This document shows, piece by piece, positions 1 through 14,479 of a DNA stretch of 64,000 bases (position 1 is the stretch's first letter; every line of letters begins with the position of its first letter). The notes below the pieces were generated by a model, which was not told the origin of the DNA, made no database searches, and worked only from the letters and a program-made list of their open reading frames with translations. The stretch covers positions 42,192 to 106,191 of the forward strand of contig NAVB01000443.1 of NCBI GenBank assembly GCA_002179805.1, read 5' to 3'. A program made the position numbers and the translations under genes. This DNA comes from Acanthamoeba lenticulata (taxonomy: Eukaryota; Discosea; Longamoebia; Acanthamoebidae).

Positions 1-24
1 GCTGATTTGTGAGTGTTTGCGCAG

Positions 25-2965
<2,941 letters not shown>

Positions 2966-3141
2966 CATACCACACATAACTGCCCTCTTTTCCGAGGAAG
3001 AAAGCCGCAGTCGAGGCCCTGAAGTGGTGGCCTCGGGCGGCCGCGAGGCCCCGCCCTCGTGTACCAAAAACAAACAACAAACAAATAAAATTATCAAAAA
3101 ATAATACGTTGATTTATTTATTTATTGATTTTTTTTTCTCT

Positions 3142-5646
3142 TCAGCAGTTGTGCGCGTCGCACGCGGCTGTAGAGACCGACCCGTGGGAGGAAGAAGAGG
3201 AGGAGGTGGAAGAGCCGGGGAGCGGGATGTGGTCGACCTTCCAGCCGTACTGGTGCGGGGTGAGCTGCACCACGGTGTGGCGTGGCAGCGAGAGCGTGGA
3301 GAATTGGTCTACGGGGCAGCCCACGAAGTAGCCGAAGAGCACTTGCAGCGTCGAGAGGTGTGACACCACCAGAATGGGCGTCGTCTGCGCAGACAACGAT
3401 CAGCCGTGACGACATGGATGGCGATGGTGATTGTGGTGATTTGATGGGCGACCACCACACATGACTCCCTGCAGGAACATACCTGTCGCTCGAGGTCGAG
3501 GACAAGAGGCTCCACGTTTTGGACGACGTCCTTGTAGGACTCGCCGCCGGCGAAGCGATAGCGGAAGGGGTCAGCTCGCCAGGCGGCCCACTCCTCGGGC
3601 ATCTTCTCCATCATCTCCTCGACGCTCATGCCGCTACACACGCCCGTATTGATCATCTTCAAGCTGCTCGACCGCTCGATGCCTACATGTACACATGAAC
3701 GTGAACAAACACTCTTCGCGGTTCGGCCGAAGCGGGTCACATAAACGGGCAGGCTCTACGTACAGCGCGACGACACAGAGAGCATGCGGACGGTCTCTAG
3801 CGCGCGGGGCAGCGTGCTCGTGTACACCCGCACGGGGCACTCACCATGATCTGCACGCTCGAGCGAATCGACGACGAGTCAGACGCCGGCCGCGTAGTGG
3901 GGAGCGCAGAGCGCAAAGACGGCACCTTCGTCCACTTGGCAACTGGCGCACTTCTCTTGTGTGCGCTCGGCGATGAACTGGCCGAGGTGCTTGGAGTAGG
4001 CCAGACCCTCCGGGCTCAGATGTGCCGTCATGGAGGCGATTGACGGGAACTTGGCCTGACGCTTGCTCCCGCTATGGGGCACCTCACTCCCCTCGAGCCG
4101 TTCGCGCAAGGCGTCGTGCGGGCCGGCCGCTGGCTGTGGCTTGGGGGTCTCGATGCTCATCGACCGCTTCAACGGGCCGGGCTCCTCTTCTTGCAGCGGG
4201 TCCAAGTCTTCTACACCGTCGCAGTGGCCGGCGCGCGTAAGCCAGATCGGCCGGTCCCCTGCGGCCCCAGTCCCCGAGTGTGAGGCGTCGAGCTCCACGT
4301 GAGCATGGTCGAGGGAGGGGGACGTGCCGGTGTGGAGCGCCAGCAGGAAGCCGACGATGCGCTGGGCCATCTTGCCGTAGATGCGGTAGCAAATGACCTT
4401 GGACTGCAGGTTGATGAGCTTGATGTAGGACAGCTGCTCGTCGTCCTCCACGGTCTCATAGACCCGCTCGTAGTTGCTGATGCGCGCCGTCAGGTCCTGT
4501 TTCCCGCGTTTATGTAAGGCGCCTTTAGCCACAACGCTGCAACCAGCATGTGCACACGGACCTTGATGGCCTCCTCCTCGGGCATGTCGCGGTAGTCGGG
4601 CGAGTTGCGGACCTTCTGCAGTATGTTGGAGTCGAGCACTTGCTTGTCGTCGCAGATGCTCTGCGCTTTCCCCACTGGGCGCGTCAGCCACGACGGGCCC
4701 TTCAATGCAGCTACACAAGAAGAAAAAAGGGGGCTGACCTCGATGAAGATGACGTTGATGATGCGGCTGTGCGCGCGGCACCGCTCGAGCACCCCGCGCC
4801 GCCTCTCCTTGGTCGTGTTGGTCGCATCAAACACGGCCACGTCGCCCTCGTCGTCTGACGCATCAGCGCAGACGTCGTCAGTTCGCTTCTCCGCCAGGAT
4901 TTCCCATTTACACGCGCACACAAAACTGTAGCTGTACCGAGCCACTTGCACAAGTCCTGGAGGACGGTGTAGGCCAGCTCGTCTCGCACGGCCCGCGCTC
5001 GCGTGTTGGCGTGGCTGAAGAACTCGCTGTCGTGCCGCATCTTGGGCGCAGCGGGGTCTTCAGGCGCGGAGGCGCTGTCAGGCTGGAAGGCCGGGTCGGA
5101 CGCGGCGAGCCGGCGGAAGGCGCCTACGTTGAAGAGCCTCGCGCGGCGCCCGGTCCAGTTGAGGTAGTTGACCAGCTTGTGGGCGATGTAGCTCTTGCCG
5201 CGGGCCGGCAGCCCGACGAGCACGAGCACGAGCTTCTCGACACGTCGGTCGGCCGTGCGTCGGTAGGCGTGATCGCGCGGCCAGCGCTGCACCGCCCCGG
5301 GCGTCGTCGGCGAGGCCTGCGCAGGCTGCTGTTGCGTACCAGCGACGTTGTGCACTGAGCACTCGGCTTGTGCCAGGGCCTGGGGCGAGCTCGTCCCTGG
5401 GGCGGCAGTGGGAATGGGCGAGCGAGTGGAGCTACTGCTATTGCTGCTGGCTGTGGGGCTGGGCGACGACATGGACGATGCCAGCAGCGGCGTGGTGACG
5501 AAGGGCGCCGGGGACGGGTACGGGAAAGCGAAGACGGGGGAGGCTGGCACGTGGTGCGGGGCGCCCTCGGTCGAGGCAGCGAGCAGGGCGTGGCCAGCGA
5601 AGTGGTTGGGGGGAATGGCCTGTGGTGTGGACGTTCTGTATTCCAT
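3142..5646 (-). CDS. PFKFB: 6-phosphofructo-2-kinase / fructose-2,6-bisphosphatase-like
   Basis: Makes the glycolytic regulator fructose-2,6-bisphosphate. The start at 5646 opens a low-complexity Ser/Pro/Ala leader of about 130 residues. The 6PF2K domain follows: Walker A GLPARGKSY, NYLNWTGRRARLFNVG, then DATNTTKERR and NVIFIE after short introns (acceptor near 4860; another intron about 4663-4738), SICDDKQ, and SNYERVYETV. The phosphatase half is recognisable (LSPEG..YSKHLGQFI, DPFRYRFAGGESY, VVSHLSTLQVL, with the second His kept). However, the RHG phospho-acceptor motif reads TRAGHCDG near 4230-4250, and the usual catalytic Glu before the NTGVC segment reads Met. An insertion of about 60 residues separates the RAG motif from LSPEG. 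I infer a kinase-only enzyme, comparable to yeast PFK26, whose phosphatase His is also replaced. It faces the polo kinase tail-to-tail. Confidence 0.9.
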
Positions 5647-5871
5647 CTTTCACAGTTCACACTCTGTGGCGCACAGGCCCGCGGCCAGGTCAACGCCTTG
5701 CGCGTCAAGACTCGTGGGCGTTCTGCTCCACAAGAAATTTAGGCGGTCGTTTTGGCTGGTGACGTCAGCATCAGATATAATTTTTTCCAATTTTTTTTTT
5801 GTGATTTTGTTGCATCAATCAATTGATTAAAAAGAACAACATCCAGAAGAGGACAAGAGCTTGCAATCGCA

Positions 5872-7281
5872 ATGTGGGCGATTCCGTTCTGGGCCTACCT
5901 GGTCGTGGTGGTGATTTCCTTGGCCATTATTGCGGGGCTGCTGGGTCTAGTCTACTCAATGGCCAAGCCTACCGAAGATCCGCGCCAGCTGGCAGCTGTT
6001 GGTCGCGGTCCCACTGGCAAAGAGAAGCGGGTGCGTCGCCCTCCATAAGCGCGAGTGCCCACAAGGTGGATTAATTCCTGCAATGCAGCTGGAAAAACGA
6101 CAGGAGAAGGTCAAGAAGGAGAAGGCTTCTGACGATGAAGCCGAACAGGAGGAAGATGAAGAGGAAGAGGAGGCTCCTGCCCGTCAGCGCCGGGGCGGCC
6201 TTGCCCGCATGCAGGCCAGGCGCAGGGGCAAGCCCGGTACGTCCAGCCCACTCAAGGTGAGATGATCAACTGAGCCAAGTTGCTCACGTTACGTTCTTTG
6301 GGATCACAAAAACAATCAGCTGCCGCGGTTGAGGCCTCCGACGATGAGGACGTGCCGAATGTGGGCGTGGCGCCCGGTGCTGAGGTCGACCTCGACGAGG
6401 ACGACGAGGAGGATGACGTCGACGCCACGGGCCAAGACGTGCGTCGCAAGAAGATTGGCGCCAAGAAGCTGGCCAAGCTCCAGCGCAAGGAGGAGGCCCG
6501 CCAGATCCGCCAGGTACAGCCCATTTTCCTCTCCTAAGCCGTGGCGCCAAGGCTTGGCCCAAGACGCTTACCACCGTGATGGCTTGTGGCTTGCCAGGCC
6601 GAGGAGGAGCGGCGCGCGCAGCGCAAGGCGCGGGAGGAGCAGGAGGAGATCGAGCGGCAGCGACGCAAGGAGGAGGAGAAGGAGCAGGAGCGTCTAGAGC
6701 GCGAGCACGCGGAACGGCGGCGGCAGGAGCGCGAGGCGCGCGAGTTGGAGGAGTTCAACAAGTGGAAGGGCTCGATCGAGGTCGAGGCTGAGGGCAGCGC
6801 CAAGGCCGAGCTCGAGGAGAAGAAGGCCAAGCTGGTCTACTTTGCTGACCACGTCAAGCGCGAGAAGGTGGTCCTCCTCGAGGACCTCGCCATCACATTT
6901 GGCCTCCAGACGCAGGAGGTCATCGACGAGTTGAAGAAGGCCGAGGACGAGGGCAAGCTTACAGGCGTGATCGACGAGCGAGGCAAGTACATCTACATCA
7001 GCCCCGAGGAAATGGACGCCGTGGTAACTTCATCATCCTCATACACACACACACATCTCCTCCTTCTCCTGGTTCCACGTACGCTCACATGTGCGGTGGT
7101 TTGGGGGGGGGGCTTGCAGGCCAAGTTCATCAAATACCGCGGCCGAGTGTCGCTGAGGGAAATCGCGACCGAGAGCAACAAGCTCATAAAGATGCAGCCG
7201 GAGCAAACCACGACCGATGCCGCCGGGCTCGGAGAGGAGGGACAGGCCGAAGCCTCCGGAGAGTCAATCCCCGCACAGTGA
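5872..7281 (+). CDS. DDRGK1: DDRGK domain protein 1 (UFM1 pathway)
   Basis: ER-anchored substrate and adaptor of UFMylation (UFBP1). Five exons (5872-6030, 6089-6236, 6320-6513, 6598-7023, 7120-7281) sum to 1089 nt, giving 362 residues, so the frame closes exactly. An N-terminal signal anchor (about residues 4-30, WAYLVVVVISLAIIAGLLGL) is followed by acidic low-complexity tracts and a long Arg/Glu coiled coil (EEERRAQRKAREEQEEIERQ). The C-terminal winged-helix/PCI-like part contains VVLLEDLAITFGL, TQEVIDELKKAEDEGKLTGV, IDERGKYIYI and FIKYRGRVS, hallmarks of the family. It is divergent from the PFKFB gene with about 225 bp between the two starts, so they probably share a promoter region. Confidence 0.95.
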
Positions 7282-8550
7282 GCCCCAGGAAGGCGACAGG
7301 CACAGATGCCATCTCTCTGCCCTTACGTCTGCCTCCTTCTTCTTCTTCTTCGTCTTCCAGTTTGTTCAGAGAGCCGGGAGGTCCGCGAATGGCGTGCAAA
7401 ACGAGATAACCTGTTCTGGCGGCCAACACAACATCACGCACACACGCACTGATAACATCGTCCATAAAGAGCCCTTGCCGCTCCCTTGATTTTCCGCACC
7501 TCGCCCCTCCCGCCTCCAAACCCGTCGCCCGCCTGTGCGGGCGTGTGTGTGTGTATGGGTGTTTGCGTAACGCTTTCTTTTTTGGGAGGTGCCCTCTCTC
7601 CTCTCCCCTCCTATCCTCTCCACCGACCACTGTGGGAAGACTTGCCCGTGTTTGTGCGGGAGATCCTCACGAACATCGAAGGGGTCGGCCGTGGACGAGG
7701 GCGACGTCGTCGGTGACCGAGGTTGATGGGTTACGTGTGCACCTGATGCGTCCGCCCTACGCTGAAAAGGACAACACCCGTGACCCGACGTCGCCCGGCT
7801 CCCTACCTCAGGAACAACCCCAGCGCGGCCTGACCTCCCTCTTGGCGTTTTGCGTGTGAGGCTGGCTTGGTATGCGTGGAATGTGGGCAGGTGGCTTGGC
7901 GATGTTCTGTGGACTCCTGGCCGCACCAGCCAATCAGGCCTGCTGGGCACGCTGGGACTTGGGCATCTATCACCGATCACCCACCATCACCCAGTTCTCT
8001 TGCCTGTTCCTTTACAACAAGCGCCTTTCTTGGCGCACATCTGCTCGTTCCCCGTTTCCCACCCCTCTTGTCTCTCGGCTGTCTTTGCCCGCCTAGGTGC
8101 GGCTTGCTAGGAGTCTTGGTGGTGTCTTTTAAAAGCTTGACGCCATTAGTTAGTCTCTCAACTTACCTCGACCTTCGATCCACGCTCCCTTACTGCTCTA
8201 GCTCGCCAGCAGAGCTCTAGTCAACCCAACCTCTTCCGCTTGAGCCAACCACCTTAGCCAATTAACAGCGCAGTTCGATCAAGTAGCGCAAGCAGACGCA
8301 TCAAGAGTTTCTTTCCATCGCTCAACCAGCCTCTTACCAAGACCGGTGAACCTCTAGACCCACAAGCACGCTTCCTCCGAGCAAGTTTCGCCCTACTTCC
8401 ACCGTCCGCGTACGTCCAAGGGCTCTACGTCAACAACAAGAGAAGGAACCGCAAAAGTCGAACGACAGAGAAGACACTCAAGTCAGCACGCCTGCCCCAG
8501 CCAAGGGCGAGTGGACGCGGTGGTTGCGTCTCTCGCGTAAACCCCACACC
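7282..8550. other. Noncoding gap with pyrimidine-rich leader
   Basis: About 1.27 kb between the DDRGK1 stop and the start of the histidine kinase. It holds the DDRGK1 3' region, CT-rich and GT/CA-rich stretches, and a long stretch with many stop codons upstream of 8551. A minus-strand open frame (7366-7980) has Arg/His/Pro-rich composition without any recognisable domain and looks like chance. I infer a promoter and a long 5' UTR for the kinase gene; no specific site can be supported. Confidence 0.5.
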
Positions 8551-10791
8551 ATGCGAAGACCGTCGGTCGTGTTAGTGCCCGAATACTTCTCCAACCTTTC
8601 GATCCCTGCCTCGGCTCTCCCGGCGACAATGGCGGTTGCATCAACCACCTGCCCCGTCGCGTCCATGGGCGAATCAACAGCACCGAGTGAGCACAAGGAG
8701 GACGTGCCCAGCGAGGACCCCGAAGAGTACCGCCGCAAGTTCACGGTGCTGCTATGCAGCATCGGGCTGGTCATCGTGTTCAACTTCGTCTACATTCTGG
8801 TTCTGCTGGCCAGCCCGCTCCTCCAGGACCTCAACGTCCTCTCCTGGTCGTCGCTTCTTGGAGCTTGCGTACAGGAGGCTGAAGTCGCCCTCCCGTCGAA
8901 CGCCTGCTTGTTCGCCGCCTTCGCCGTCTTCTGCAACGCTTACCATCTGGGTCTCATCGCCCTGCTCTACCGCACAAGGCGCCTCTACGTGGTGGCCACT
9001 CTGTTCCTCCTCTACGTCGACCTGGGCATTTGCGCGGCTTGCCTCTACTTTGGAGTCGTGTCCGAGTTTTACATGTGGCTCGCTGCCGTCATCGCCATGG
9101 CCTTCTACATCTTTGGGCGCCACGCAAGTCGCATCTTCTTGGCGGTCGTCGTCCTAGAGGGCATCTTGCTCTATCCGTGTAGCGTCTACCTCGTGGAGCC
9201 CGTGGCGCCCCTGACCCTCGGGCCGGTGGAGCGCCTCGCCGCTACGTGCACCTTGATGGTCTGCGTCGGCGTCATCTCGCACGTCCATGAGTCGGCTCGC
9301 GAGGCGACATTTGATCGCCTTCGCGAGGCCAACGAGAAGCTGCGTCGGTCGACCGAAGCCAAGACCCTCTTCCTCTCGGCCATTACGCACGGTTCGTTGT
9401 CACAGTGGACTTGGTTTGACGTCATGCATAGCTCACATTCCATATTCTTGGCGCAGAGCTTCGCACGCCGCTGACTGGAATTATCGGAATGGCCAACGAG
9501 CTGCTCGTGCTCGACGAGGCCACTACGAACAACCAGCGGTGCACCGGCGAGTCCTTGGACCAAACCCCCGAGTTGCAGCCCGCCGCCTCCACTACCAAGC
9601 TCGACGAGGAGCGCCTCGAAGCCGTGCGCATCATCGTCACCTGCGCGCGCCACCTGCTCGGCCTGGTCAACGACGTCCTCGACTTTGAGAAGATCGAGTC
9701 GCGGCAGCTCGACCTAGAGGCCATCCCCTTTGACGTCGTGCGGGAGGCCGATCAGGTGATGTCCATGCTGGCCTTTCCGGCCGCGACAGCCCACGTGCGC
9801 ATCGTCAAGGAGTTTGGCCAAGTGCGCCGCGTACGCGTAGGCGATCCGCTGCGCTTCCGGCAGGTGGCCTTCAACATGCTGTCCAACGCCATCAAGTTCA
9901 CGCCCCCGGCAGGCACCGTCACCCTCTCGCTGAGCGACGATGAGCAAGGCCGCCTCCGCGTGGAGGTGCGCGACACGGGCATCGGCATCTCACCCGACGC
10001 CATGAAGAACCTGTTCAAGCACTTCTCGCAGGGCAGCAACGACGTCTGCCGCCGCTTCGGCGGGTCGGGCCTGGGCCTGGCCATCTGCAAGCACCTGGTC
10101 GAGGCCATGCAGGGCGAGATCGGCTGCGCATCGGGCGGGCCCAACCAGGGCTCCACGTTCTGGTTCGCCCTTCCGCTTCCGGTCAGCTCCGCCGAGCTCG
10201 CGGCCGCTCTCGACGCTTCGACGCAGCTCGACTTCACGATTCCGGCCACGGGCGCAGCGAAGCCCGGCCAGGAGGAGCAACTGCACCAGCAGATGGCCGG
10301 CTCGTTTGGCGGGGCCAAGGTCCTGCTGGTCGAAGACAACGTGGTCAACCAGAAGGTCGGCCGCCGTCTGCTGGAGCGGATCGGCTGCGAGGTGCACGTG
10401 GCCGAGAACGGCCAGGCGTGCCTCGACCTGCTCGAGCGCGAGGCATTCGCCCTCATCTTCATGGACTGCCAGATGCCCGTTCTCGGTACGCAGCGTCTCT
10501 TCCTCGTCCATGTCATCGTCTTCATTCATCTCATATATGGTCCCTCTTCTCCTCTCAGATGGCTACGAGGCAACGAAGCGGATACGCGCGAGGGAGAAGG
10601 CCGAGCAGCGCGAGCGGACGCCGATCGTGGCGCTGACGGCGTCGTGCTTGAAGAGCGACCGCCAGGTGTGCCTGGACAGCGGCATGGACGACTGGATGTC
10701 CAAGCCCTTTGACCAGGCCGCCCTCGCCACCGCCCTTCGCCGGTGGGCCCGCCTCCCTCTCCAGCAACACAGCACCCAGGCCCAGCGCTGA
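8551..10791 (+). CDS. Membrane hybrid histidine kinase with receiver domain
   Basis: Two-component phosphorelay sensor. Three exons (8551-9391, 9457-10485, 10559-10791) sum to 2103 nt, 700 residues; an in-frame ATG at 8524 would add nine. Residues about 65-245 form roughly six hydrophobic helices with short loops, an unrecognised integral membrane sensor. A coiled linker (RLREANEKLRRSTEAK) leads to the H box ITHELRTPLTGI, with the phospho-acceptor His at residue 280; intron 1 cuts directly after that His codon. HATPase_c motifs follow: N box (NMLSNAIKF), G1 (DTGIGI), F box and G2 (GGSGLGLAI). The receiver has EDN, FMDCQMP (Asp about 617), TAS and KPF. It lacks the helix-G lysine signature of the rhodopsin kinase at 49283. 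Ligand unknown. Confidence 0.93.
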
Positions 10792-10969
10792 TGAAGCCGC
10801 CAAGCAACTTGTTCACCCCAAAGCAACACTCTCCTGTACTTCTCACACACACACTCGGCTCAGCAGCTCATAGGACCTGACTTGACACCGGCAAAAACAA
10901 AAAATAAAATAAAAAAACAAGAATTGAATGATTTTGTAAATAAGAAGAATAACCTAACGAAAAAGGCCA

Positions 10970-12624
10970 TTATCCTGAAAGTGGAGGACGAGGCGCGGGC
11001 GGGAAGGAGAGGTTGCCCCAAAGGCCTGACTTGTCAAAGTCGGTGGTGGCCAGCACGATGCAGTAGTGGGCCTGCGTCAGCTGCCACTCTTCCACCTCGT
11101 CGAACATCTCGATCTTGTTGAGCCTGTTCCCCACAAAACAAGGAGTGAGCATGCTGCGAACGTGAAGGCGTATGCTTGTGGGAGTGCGGCGCACCGGGCG
11201 AGCTCGTCGCGGCCGAGGAGCCGGTTGCTGACGGAGTTCATGTCGACGACGCGCACGTCCTCCCAGTTGAGGGCCAGGTAGGCGCTTCGCTGGGCGTCGA
11301 GGCTTGGCCGCGCTTGAAGCCCGTGCAGCCGCACATTGCGCTCCTCGAGGTTCTTGAGCATCATCCGCCCAAAGGCGTCGTCCGGCAGGATCTGCTCGTA
11401 GGTCACGAACACGGCGCGCGGGAACGTCGCCGCCCACCTGACCTCACCGTGCCGCAGGCGTGAGGTCGGCGTCTTGTTCGCGCCTCGCCATGAACAACAA
11501 GGAGAGGTCGACATGTAGCGTGCCTGATGATCGCCGCGCTGTGTTCTTCCTTCATGTAGATCAGCACGCACTCGGAGAGGAACAACGTCGGGATGCTGTC
11601 ATCAACAACAACTATAAAGGTGAGCCAAGAAAGGAAGAGGCAGCAAGAGGGAAGAGCGTCCACGTTTTGTCGAGGCCTGCCGCCGTGAGGGTCTTTTCCA
11701 CGTTTTCGACGGACCGCAGGTCAGCCGTGACCAAGTGGTAATTGTTGGCGTGCAGCCCGTCTTCACACGTACGGGATGGACGACGATGGCAAAGGCAGAG
11801 TGAGCGGCATTGACGGCGTGTACGATCGGATTTGGGGGGGGGGGGAGGGATGAAAGGCACCATCCGTGAGGCGGAGGCCGGACTCATCGTCGGCGAGGAG
11901 CTGGCGAAGCTCGGGGGTCGCGGTGATGATGGCGCTCTTCCGCTTGACCACTTCCCCAAAGTCCAGCTCGAAGAACACAACATTGTCCCGCAGCCAGCCC
12001 TCCATCTGCGCCCACCCAGGTCAGCCATAAAAAGAAAGAAAGGGGAACATTGATGGGCAGTGAAGAGAGAGACAGAGAGCACCTTTTTCTGGAAGTAGGT
12101 GGTGTCGAAGCCCGCGCCCAGGCACACGACCTGCTTGGGCAGGTCGCTCCCACCAGCCTCGAGGAACTGTCGCAGGAGGCCGTGAATGGCCGCCACCCGC
12201 GTGTAGTAGCCTGAAGACCCGCCTCGTGTCATGAACAAGCCTGGAGTGCAAAAACATAGAGAGAGAGAGAGAGAGAGAGGAAGTGCCTCGGTTGATGAGG
12301 GGCGGTCGTCTGGTGCCGGATGAACGCACAAAGTGGTGCAGGAAGGAGTCGCGCCAGTAGCCCAGACGGACTGCCGACCTGGATGAAGAAGGCGATGGCA
12401 GGCGGTGGGACAACCATAGTGCGTGGAAAAAGCATGTGCCAATGAAGAAGAGGGTAACCCTACAGCTTGCTCACAGCAGCGTCGTCGTTGGTCTGCATTA
12501 CAGCAAGGTCCTCGGACGCGGCACGAGCAGCAGGTGAGTCACCTTCCTCATCTGCACGCAACCTATTTCGTCCTGTGGGCCGCTTAGGCGCTGTGAACAA
12601 AAACGACGTCGTAGGCTTCTCCAT
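10970..12624 (-). CDS. LCMT1: Leucine carboxyl methyltransferase 1 (PP2A methylation)
   Basis: Methylates the C-terminal leucine of the PP2A catalytic subunit using S-adenosylmethionine. The first exon starts at 12624 (MEKPTTSF) and includes MQTNDDAAVSKL. An in-frame ATG at 12693 could extend it. Further exons carry GYWRDSFLHHFVR and INRG, then the SAM-binding QVVCLGAGFDTTYF, ELDFGEVVKRK, the TADLRSVENVE segment, TLFLSECVLIYM, and FVTYEQILPDDAFG. The last exon has the conserved NKIEMFDEVEEW and ends at 10970. Order and spacing match LCMT1. Several introns show long polypyrimidine tracts, one with a (GA)n run. The gene is head-to-head with the armadillo-like gene, about 120 bp apart. Confidence 0.93.
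12257..12280. repeat. (GA)n microsatellite in LCMT1 intron
   Basis: Uninterrupted GA dinucleotide run. On the gene's strand it reads as a (CT)n polypyrimidine tract inside an intron between the INRG exon and the next exon, so it probably serves as, or grew from, the 3' splice-site tract. Confidence 0.8.
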
Positions 12625-12746
12625 CAACGCGCCCACTGATCCTGTGCGAAGTTGTTGCTTTTTTGTTTTCCTTGCACATTTTCTTACTAGCATTTTTTGT
12701 TTTTTTTACCTTATTTTATTTCTCTGTACTGCAACAAACACGCAAA

Positions 12747-14328
12747 TGAGGCGGTCATCTGCTCTCTTGCCTGCCTTCCAGGGGCGAGCGGCGCGCATGA
12801 CGGGTAAGGTTCTACAACGCAAGTGCACAAATTCCCACATCTTACGCATGCCGATTTTGTGTCATGGTGGTGCAGGTGGTAGGCTGCAAGCTGCACTGCC
12901 CACACGATTCACTTCGGCTCAACCTTTCCTTTGCCGCTTCTCTGCGCTTGCCCCCTTGCGCTCTTCCTCTTTCACACAGCTTGTGCTCCCCTCCGCCGCA
13001 CCGCTCTTCCGGCGAGCGTCAATCTCCACAACGGCGGCCGACACGCCAGAGCGCGGAGAGGCCTCGGAATCGCCAACTCTCCTCAAGCAAACTTGTACTC
13101 CCACTCGCTGACGTGTCCGCTTGAGAGATCGCTCGCCTCACACCTGACCTCCCTTGCAGGTGACCTCTTGTACCAGCAGCTGTTGATGCCCAAGGACGAG
13201 CGAGCGGCGTTCAGCCTCTACAAGATCTTGAACTCGCTCACCAAGAGCCACGCCTTTGCCGTCGAGTTTGGAAGCAAGGACGGCGGGCGGGCGATCACCC
13301 ACCTGCTCAAGACGTGCCTGCCGGAGGCCCGCACGCACTATGCGCAGGAGAAAGTGCTGGCCGTGCTGGCCAACCTCGCCCAGGAGGAGTCCTTCCGACC
13401 GGCCATCGCCGAGCACGGAGCCGAGGAGCTGCGCCGGACCCTCATGAGCAAGACCACCCCGCGCAACGTGCTTGCCCAGGCCGTGCGCCTGCTCACCACC
13501 ACCCTCGAAAACAGGGCGCAGGTAGAGACCACCACGTCATGCCTCCTCCCGTGCGCGTGTAGTCATCGCTGACATCATCTGCGTGGTGTTGGTTGGACGT
13601 GAACGCCCAGTTGCCTTCATCGAGACTCTTTGATGGGTTCGTTCCAGCGACGATGGATCTGATGATGGATTTTGCCGACAAGCCCGACCTCTACCTGCAG
13701 CTCGTGGACCTGCTTGGCCTTCTCGCCACCGACTGCGATTTTGAGGACTACAAGAAGGTGCGTGCTTGTGACCTCCCTCTTCCCTCCCCCGCCTCTCCAG
13801 CCCTGGCCTCAGCCTAACCACCTCCGTGTGTGCAATCGCGAATTCATCTTGTTCAAACAGCTTTCGCCATTGGGCGCTGCGATGTTGATCCGCAACCTGC
13901 AGGCCTACATCTTTGAACCGCAGGAGGACGGCTTCATCGCAAAGCAGATGAGCCAAACGCTCCAGGCCATGCACCGCATTCTTTCTCGACGCCCTTCTGG
14001 TTCGCCGCCCTGATCAGCCACAGCAGGTGTCCGATGCGATGAAACTGATGCTGTTGGCCATGGTGGTGGTGATGATGATCATGCGACAGCTGGGAAGGAG
14101 CACGAGGCAGAGGAGGAGCAACTGGAGCGGGCGTTCCAGAACACGTTCCTGGAGCACGACAGCAAGGCCCGCTACGCCGTCCTCAACGGCCTCAACTGCG
14201 TGGTGCTTCTGGCCAAGAGCACCCTCCCGGCGGTCTCTGCGCTCGCCACGGACGTAGCCGAGCTCCTCGCGCGTGACAACCCCACCGTCACCGCCGAGCT
14301 CGAGAAGGTGAGAGCCCAACAGGCGTGA
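12747..14328 (+). CDS. Armadillo-like helical repeat protein, possibly mitochondrial
   Basis: No family could be named. The N-terminal segment beginning at 12747 (MRRSSALLPAFQGRAARM) is rich in Arg/Ser/Ala without acidic residues, like a mitochondrial targeting peptide. The following exon around 12860-13090 continues that composition (FRRASISTTAADTPERGE). Main exons then encode amphipathic helices typical of ARM/HEAT folds: AFSLYKILNSLTKSHAFAV, EKVLAVLANLAQEESFRPAI, NVLAQAVRLLTTTLENRAQ, LYLQLVDLLGLLATDCDF, then AMLIRNLQAYIFEP and RYAVLNGLNCVVLLAKSTL, ending at a TGA at 14326. Introns separate these segments (for example about 13760-13860 and 14000-14090). The first splice junction is uncertain. 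It may be a mitochondrial import or assembly factor, but that is a guess. Confidence 0.65.
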
Positions 14329-14479
14329 TAAATAAAAATAAATACATGAGTAAAGAATAAATTTAGATAAAGTGACAAATATGCCAGAAAGGCGCGTCAT
14401 TATGGACCAACTCCGTTGCTACCCGAGACCACTTAAAAAACAGCGGCCAGAAGATACCCAAAGTCAACGAAAGAAGACC

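Noticed and set aside
7366..7980. A 204-codon minus-strand open frame in the gap before the histidine kinase
   Set aside because: Arg/Thr/His/Pro composition with a (TH)n stretch from a CA repeat. No domain and no splice support.
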